Assembly (NCBI GenBank): GCA_017577895.1
Contig: PKQY01000018.1
Span: forward strand, 1-34,657
Source: Bacillota bacterium
GTDB lineage: Bacteria > Bacillota > Bacilli > ZCTH02-B2
Length of the DNA: 34,657 nt
Reading direction: 5' to 3'
Positions 31,766 through 34,657 of the stretch are shown piece by piece (within the stretch, counting starts at the first letter, position 1; each line of letters starts with the position of its first letter). The notes under the pieces are model-generated. The model ran no database searches. It was not told the origin of the DNA and was given only the letters and a program-made list of their open reading frames with translations. The position numbers and the translations under genes are program-made.

Positions 31766-31772
31766 AACGCAT

Positions 31773-31824
31773 GGGCATCCACGGCTCATTCCATCCTCGA
31801 AGCCGTGGATGCCCGTTTGTTTTC
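31773..31824 (+). terminator. Terminator of smpB, convergent with ssrA
   Basis: GGGCATCCACGGCT (31773-31786) pairs perfectly with AGCCGTGGATGCCC (31801-31814) around a 14-base loop, and GTTTGTTTTC follows. It may also stop tmRNA transcripts arriving from the right. Confidence 0.88.
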
Positions 31825-31890
31825 GGTCAGCTGGGTAGGCCGGCGATGAACTGATGGCGGTAAAAGGGCAAAAAAATCCTCCCCGTCGTC

Positions 31891-31925
31891 TCCAACAAAG
31901 CACGAACGTTAATCAGTTCGTACTT
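31891..31925 (-). terminator. Possible terminator or processing hairpin 3' of ssrA
   Basis: On the minus strand AAGTACGAAC (31925-31916) pairs with GTTCGTGCTT (31907-31898) around an eight-base loop, with one G-U pair. It follows the tmRNA 3' end by three bases. Its tail TGTTGGA is not T-rich, so termination may depend on the next hairpin. Confidence 0.45.
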
Positions 31926-31928
31926 TCT

Positions 31929-32282
31929 TGGAGGCGAGGGGAGTCGAACCCCTGTCCGGAGGCAACGTTCACATCAGCTTCTCCGAGCGCAGTCACTGTA
32001 TTGGGTTTAATCCTGGAAATGCCCAGTGACAGGCCTTTCGCAGGACGAGTTCCCTTGATTTCGCCTCACAGTCGGGAACAGAACTGTCAGGCTAGCCCAC
32101 TCGGGTTGAGCCCCATGTCCGCCACATGGGCGATGGCGGGATGGAGCCGCTCTGATTAAGCAGCCAGAGCGAGTTGTTCTTGTTGTTTGCCGTTTACATT
32201 TAGCTCCGCGTTAGACAAGGTCGCGGCCCCTTGGCTCGCTACTGATGCACGTAACACCCCCGTCGAATCCCAAAACGCCCCC
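31929..32282 (-). ncRNA. ssrA: Transfer-messenger RNA (tmRNA)
   Basis: A complete tmRNA of about 354 bases on the minus strand. The 5' GGGGGCG pairs with 3' CGCCTCC, including the conserved G3-U70 pair that alanyl-tRNA synthetase recognises. The T arm GGGGTTCGACTCCCC is intact. CCA is not encoded. The tag frame at 32191-32156 starts at GGC and reads GKQQEQLALAA then TAA, so the added tag is alanine from the charged tmRNA plus these 11 residues; the LALAA end is the usual protease-recognition tail. In B. subtilis ssrA follows smpB on the same strand, whereas here it is inverted. Confidence 0.97.
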
Positions 32283-32326
32283 TTCTTTTGCCACGAGGGT
32301 TAGATGATACCTTCTTTGGACCACTT

Positions 32327-32355
32327 ATTATAAGCCATTCGACAATAGAAATCAA
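32327..32355 (-). promoter_or_regulatory. SigmaA promoter of ssrA
   Basis: On the minus strand TTGATT (32355-32350), a 17-base spacer and a perfect TATAAT (32332-32327). The start of transcription would leave a 5' leader of about 40 bases for RNase P to remove. Confidence 0.8.
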
Positions 32356-32597
32356 GAGCAACCGAACCTTTTACCTTATCGAACATTTTGGTGTAGCATT
32401 CTTAGATCGGCCGCAACGGTTCGCAGCTCCCAAATGCTGCAGGCGGTGGCCGGGGACGTGGGCTCCTGGCGCGCAAGAGCCGCTTTATTGATACCGGTCG
32501 CGGTGGGATATGTATCTTGGTGTCGGCGGAGATGAATAGGGGGGGATGATTTGACAGAGAATATCATTGGCCAAAAACTGGCCGCCGACTACCAAAC
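32356..32597. other. Intergenic region between the ssrA promoter and the glutamine-rich gene
   Basis: The tmRNA gene and the next supported coding region are about 330 bases apart, and no gene is supported between them. A 33-codon frame at 32434-32535 encodes a hydrophobic stretch (ALLIPVAVGYVSW) but lacks a ribosome site. TTGACA at 32551-32556 could be a -35 for the glutamine-rich gene, though no matching -10 is seen. The stretch is GC-rich in its middle part, 32405-32540, unlike its AT-rich flanks, and might be a decayed gene. Confidence 0.4.
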
Positions 32598-32611
32598 GGG
32601 AGGGTATCGAC

Positions 32612-32995
32612 ATGACGCAAGTGTCGACGGTGATGCACCAATTGCAACAGGTGCAGCAAATTTTCCAACAGGCGAAGCAGTCGGAACAACAACTGCGCAC
32701 GCAGCTGCAGCAGTTGGCGCAAGTGGAACAACAAAATTCTCAGCAGCTGTTCCAGCTGGGACAACGGGAACAAGATACGGTGCAACAATTGCAACATTTG
32801 TATCAGCAGCAACAACAAATTTGGAATTCCATTCAACAATGCGAACAACTGATCATGCAGGCAGAACAGCAAATGCGCGCCATTCAAAGCACGTTTCAAC
32901 CGAACTTCACGTCGTCTTACCAAAGCCGCACCTATACCGGCATGTCATATCAGACGCCGACGTACAGTTCGTACAGCCAATATCGGCAACAATAA
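32612..32995 (+). CDS. Glutamine-rich coiled-coil protein, function unknown
   Basis: A 127-residue protein I do not recognise. Residues 1-92 are an almost continuous glutamine-rich helix with heptad-like hydrophobic spacing (LQQVQQIF, LQQLAQVEQ, VQQLQHLY), as expected for a coiled coil. About one third of all residues are Gln, and there is one Cys (77). Residues 93-127 switch to a Tyr/Ser/Thr/Gln tail (SSYQSRTYTG, YSSYSQYRQQ). It has no signal peptide or membrane helix. ATG 32612 is chosen because GGGAGGG lies seven bases upstream. A good terminator follows, which supports a real gene. A spore-coat or surface-structural role would be a guess from composition only. Confidence 0.72.
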   Translation: MTQVSTVMHQLQQVQQIFQQAKQSEQQLRTQLQQLAQVEQQNSQQLFQLGQREQDTVQQLQHLYQQQQQIWNSIQQCEQLIMQAEQQMRAIQSTFQPNFTSSYQSRTYTGMSYQTPTYSSYSQYRQQ

Positions 32996-33010
32996 AGGCA
33001 ACAATAAAAC

Positions 33011-33055
33011 AGCCACAGTCGGTTCTGGCTCAAACCCGGCTGTGGCTCTTTTTTT
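33011..33055 (+). terminator. Bidirectional terminator between the glutamine-rich gene and the PBP gene
   Basis: AGCCACAG (33011-33018) pairs with CTGTGGCT (33040-33047), with a further inner CGGTT/AACCCG stem. The plus-strand tail is CTTTTTTT. On the minus strand the tail GTTTTATTGTT would serve the PBP gene, whose stop lies just to the right. Confidence 0.88.
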
Positions 33056-33058
33056 CCG

Positions 33059-34657
33059 TCACTGTTCTTCCGCTGAGGGTTCGCTTTTACCATCCGGCCC
33101 ATCGTCGGGCGTCTTTGCCGATTCCCCCTGTTCGCTTTCGCCGTTGTCCGTGGACGGTTCAGGCGCCGACGACATCCGCAACACTTCGCCGCCGGCCGAT
33201 TCGTTGCCGGCGATGTCCACCGCCGTCACCCGGTACACTCGACCGCCCTCCGGCACGGTGAACCGCGTCGGGTCACCGGCGAGGACGACGCCGATTTTGT
33301 GAAATTGCCGACCGTCATCCGAACGATAAATGCGATAACCGACCACATCGGCTTCCGGATTGGCCTGCCATGTCAACGTCTGGCCGTCAAGGGTCAACCC
33401 TTTCGGCACCGACGGCGGAAGGCCGTCGTCCTGCCGCGGATCGACGTCCACCGGCAACGTTTTTTTCCAGTCCAACGGCCGGTACCGGGCCGGCGATTCG
33501 CCTTCCGGAACGGGATACGGTTCCCGCCGGATGAAGACGCCTTTCCGCAACATGTCTTCCGGCGTGGTCGGCTGCGGCAAATAATACGCGCCGTCCACCA
33601 TCACCACATGGCCGTGCACGTGCACGTCGCAACTGTCGACGGGCAGCTGCCTGCGCTCAAACCAGTCGGTGGTCAAGGTGCCATGGGTACGGCACAAGTC
33701 GGTGGGCAGTTTGCCGGACAACGAGCAGACCGTCTGTTGGACGAGATCATCGGGCATCGGAAACTCGGCGTCCTTCGGCGATAAATCGGGATCCAGCTCC
33801 ATAATTTCATTAAACAACAAAGTCCAAATTTTTTTCGCCCGGTTCGGATCGCTCAAAGGATAATTGATTTCGTAACCGACCCAGACGCCCAGGGTAATAT
33901 TCGGCGTATAGCCGATGAACCACACGTCGATGTTGCGGTTGGTCGTGCCGGTTTTGCCCGCCAAGTCCCGCTTCTCTTTCAGCTTGTTGTACACGAGGGA
34001 GCGGCCGGTGCCTTCTTTGACGACCGTGCGCAACATGTCGGTGATTAAATAAGCCGTTTGCTCCCGAAAGACCGGCACTTTTTGCACTTTGTGTTCGTAG
34101 ATGACTTCCCCGTCCGGCCCTTCGATGCGCTGGATCAAATTGGCGTCGATGAAATACCCTTGATTGGCGAAAGTGGCGTAGGCGTTGGTCAACTCTTCCA
34201 CCGAGGTGCCGTAGGTCAACCCGCCGATGACGCCGGTGGCGGCCTGGTAATCACTTTCGCTCAAGGTTGTCACGCCCATTTTCTCCACGTATTCCAGTCC
34301 GGTGCGGATGCCCAGCAAGTCGTTGTACACTTTCAAGGCTGGAATGTTGTACGACTGGTTCAACGCATGCCGGGCCGTCATCAGGCCATGGTATTTGTTG
34401 TCGTAGTTTTTCGGCACGTGGCCGGACAAGATGATGGGGCTGTCGTCGATGGCCGAAGCCGGTTGCAGCAGGCCTTCTTCCATGGCCGGGGCAAAGGCCG
34501 CCAGCGGCTTCATGGCCGAACCCGGCTGCCGGGGCACCGTGGCGAAGTTGACTTGGGAAATGTCAAATCCCCGGCCCTCGATCATGCCGAGAATGGCCCC
34601 GGTTTTGTTGTGGATGAGTACGGCGCCCACTTGTTCCGGCGCATTGGTGATTTTACG
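33059..34657 (-). CDS. Class A penicillin-binding protein (PBP1A-type), 5' part outside window
   Basis: The C-terminal 530 or so residues of a bifunctional peptidoglycan synthase. The frame is open to the window end (visible start RKITNAPEQVGAVLI), so the GTG at 34630 is internal, and the membrane anchor and glycosyltransferase domain are outside. The transpeptidase domain shows the SxxK motif SAMK (serine codon near 34519), SYN in LNQSYNIPAL and KTG in LAGKTGTTN. After it come a linker and a fibronectin type III-like domain (LTLDGQTLTWQANPEADVVGYRIYRS region), then an acidic, low-complexity tail. Such beta domains in PBPs may bind wall components. It converges on the glutamine-rich gene. Confidence 0.95.
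   Translation of the reverse strand, partial: RKITNAPEQVGAVLIHNKTGAILGMIEGRGFDISQVNFATVPRQPGSAMKPLAAFAPAMEEGLLQPASAIDDSPIILSGHVPKNYDNKYHGLMTARHALNQSYNIPALKVYNDLLGIRTGLEYVEKMGVTTLSESDYQAATGVIGGLTYGTSVEELTNAYATFANQGYFIDANLIQRIEGPDGEVIYEHKVQKVPVFREQTAYLITDMLRTVVKEGTGRSLVYNKLKEKRDLAGKTGTTNRNIDVWFIGYTPNITLGVWVGYEINYPLSDPNRAKKIWTLLFNEIMELDPDLSPKDAEFPMPDDLVQQTVCSLSGKLPTDLCRTHGTLTTDWFERRQLPVDSCDVHVHGHVVMVDGAYYLPQPTTPEDMLRKGVFIRREPYPVPEGESPARYRPLDWKKTLPVDVDPRQDDGLPPSVPKGLTLDGQTLTWQANPEADVVGYRIYRSDDGRQFHKIGVVLAGDPTRFTVPEGGRVYRVTAVDIAGNESAGGEVLRMSSAPEPSTDNGESEQGESAKTPDDGPDGKSEPSAEEQ

Noticed and set aside
32551..33261. 236-codon plus-strand frame overlapping the glutamine-rich gene, Ala/Thr-rich
   Set aside because: It is the shifted reading of repeated CAA/CAG codons and continues across a strong terminator into the PBP gene. 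The frame from ATG 32612 has the better ribosome site and stops before the terminator.
1..34657. Mobile elements, prophage, CRISPR arrays or defence systems
   Set aside because: No transposase, integrase, phage structural gene, regular spaced repeats, or defence-family proteins were seen; nearly all frames are syntenic housekeeping genes.

Overview
The window is a GC-rich, tightly packed chromosomal segment from a member of the Bacillota, order Bacillales. Gene order matches the Bacillus subtilis hprK-to-ssrA neighbourhood: hprK, lgt, yvoD, yvoF, his operon, yvcD-I-J-K-L, an HPr/Crh gene, clpP with tRNA-Arg, then the gap-pgk-tpi-gpm-eno operon and secG-yvaK-rnr-smpB-ssrA. The neighbouring TPR gene, prs at the end of the his operon, and rpoN plus a glutaredoxin before the glycolytic genes recall Paenibacillus-like or thermophilic Bacillales. 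The genus cannot be fixed from sequence alone. No insertion sequence, prophage, CRISPR array or rRNA is visible.

Layout. 1-1637: the 3' part of a CitE-like lyase and a D-2-hydroxyacid (glyoxylate/hydroxypyruvate) reductase, closed by a terminator. 1770-5159: hprK, lgt, a nucleoside-recognition membrane protein and a hexapeptide acetyltransferase, with no ppaX. 5224-12477: a histidine operon in two parts, hisZGDB and hisAF-hisIE-prs, with hisH missing between hisB and hisA. 12501-17960: a TPR protein, a NUDIX hydrolase, rapZ, yvcK, whiA and an HPr protein that starts at TTG. 17993-18839 (minus strand): clpP and tRNA-Arg(CCG). 18968-20557: rpoN (sigma-54) and a glutaredoxin-like protein. 20642-27489: deoC followed by gapA, pgk, tpiA, gpmI and eno; deoC sits where many relatives carry the repressor cggR. 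27616-31765: secG, a carboxylesterase, rnr and smpB. 31929-32355 (minus): tmRNA, facing smpB instead of following it. 32612-32995: an unrecognised glutamine-rich coiled-coil protein. 33059-34657 (minus): the C-terminal part of a class A penicillin-binding protein.

How the genes work together. Much of the window concerns central carbon flux and its control: HPr kinase/phosphorylase and an HPr that keeps both His15 and Ser46, the YvcK and RapZ regulators, and the complete triose-phosphate half of glycolysis. The second theme is histidine synthesis with its own PRPP synthetase. The third is RNA and protein quality control: ClpP, RNase R, SmpB and tmRNA, together with SecG.

I found no clearly new multi-gene system. 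The most informative departures from the usual gene order are the losses of hisH, ppaX, trxB and cggR from their expected places, the inversion of ssrA, the HPr that combines Crh position with HPr residues, and the glutamine-rich protein. All statements about absence apply only to this window.
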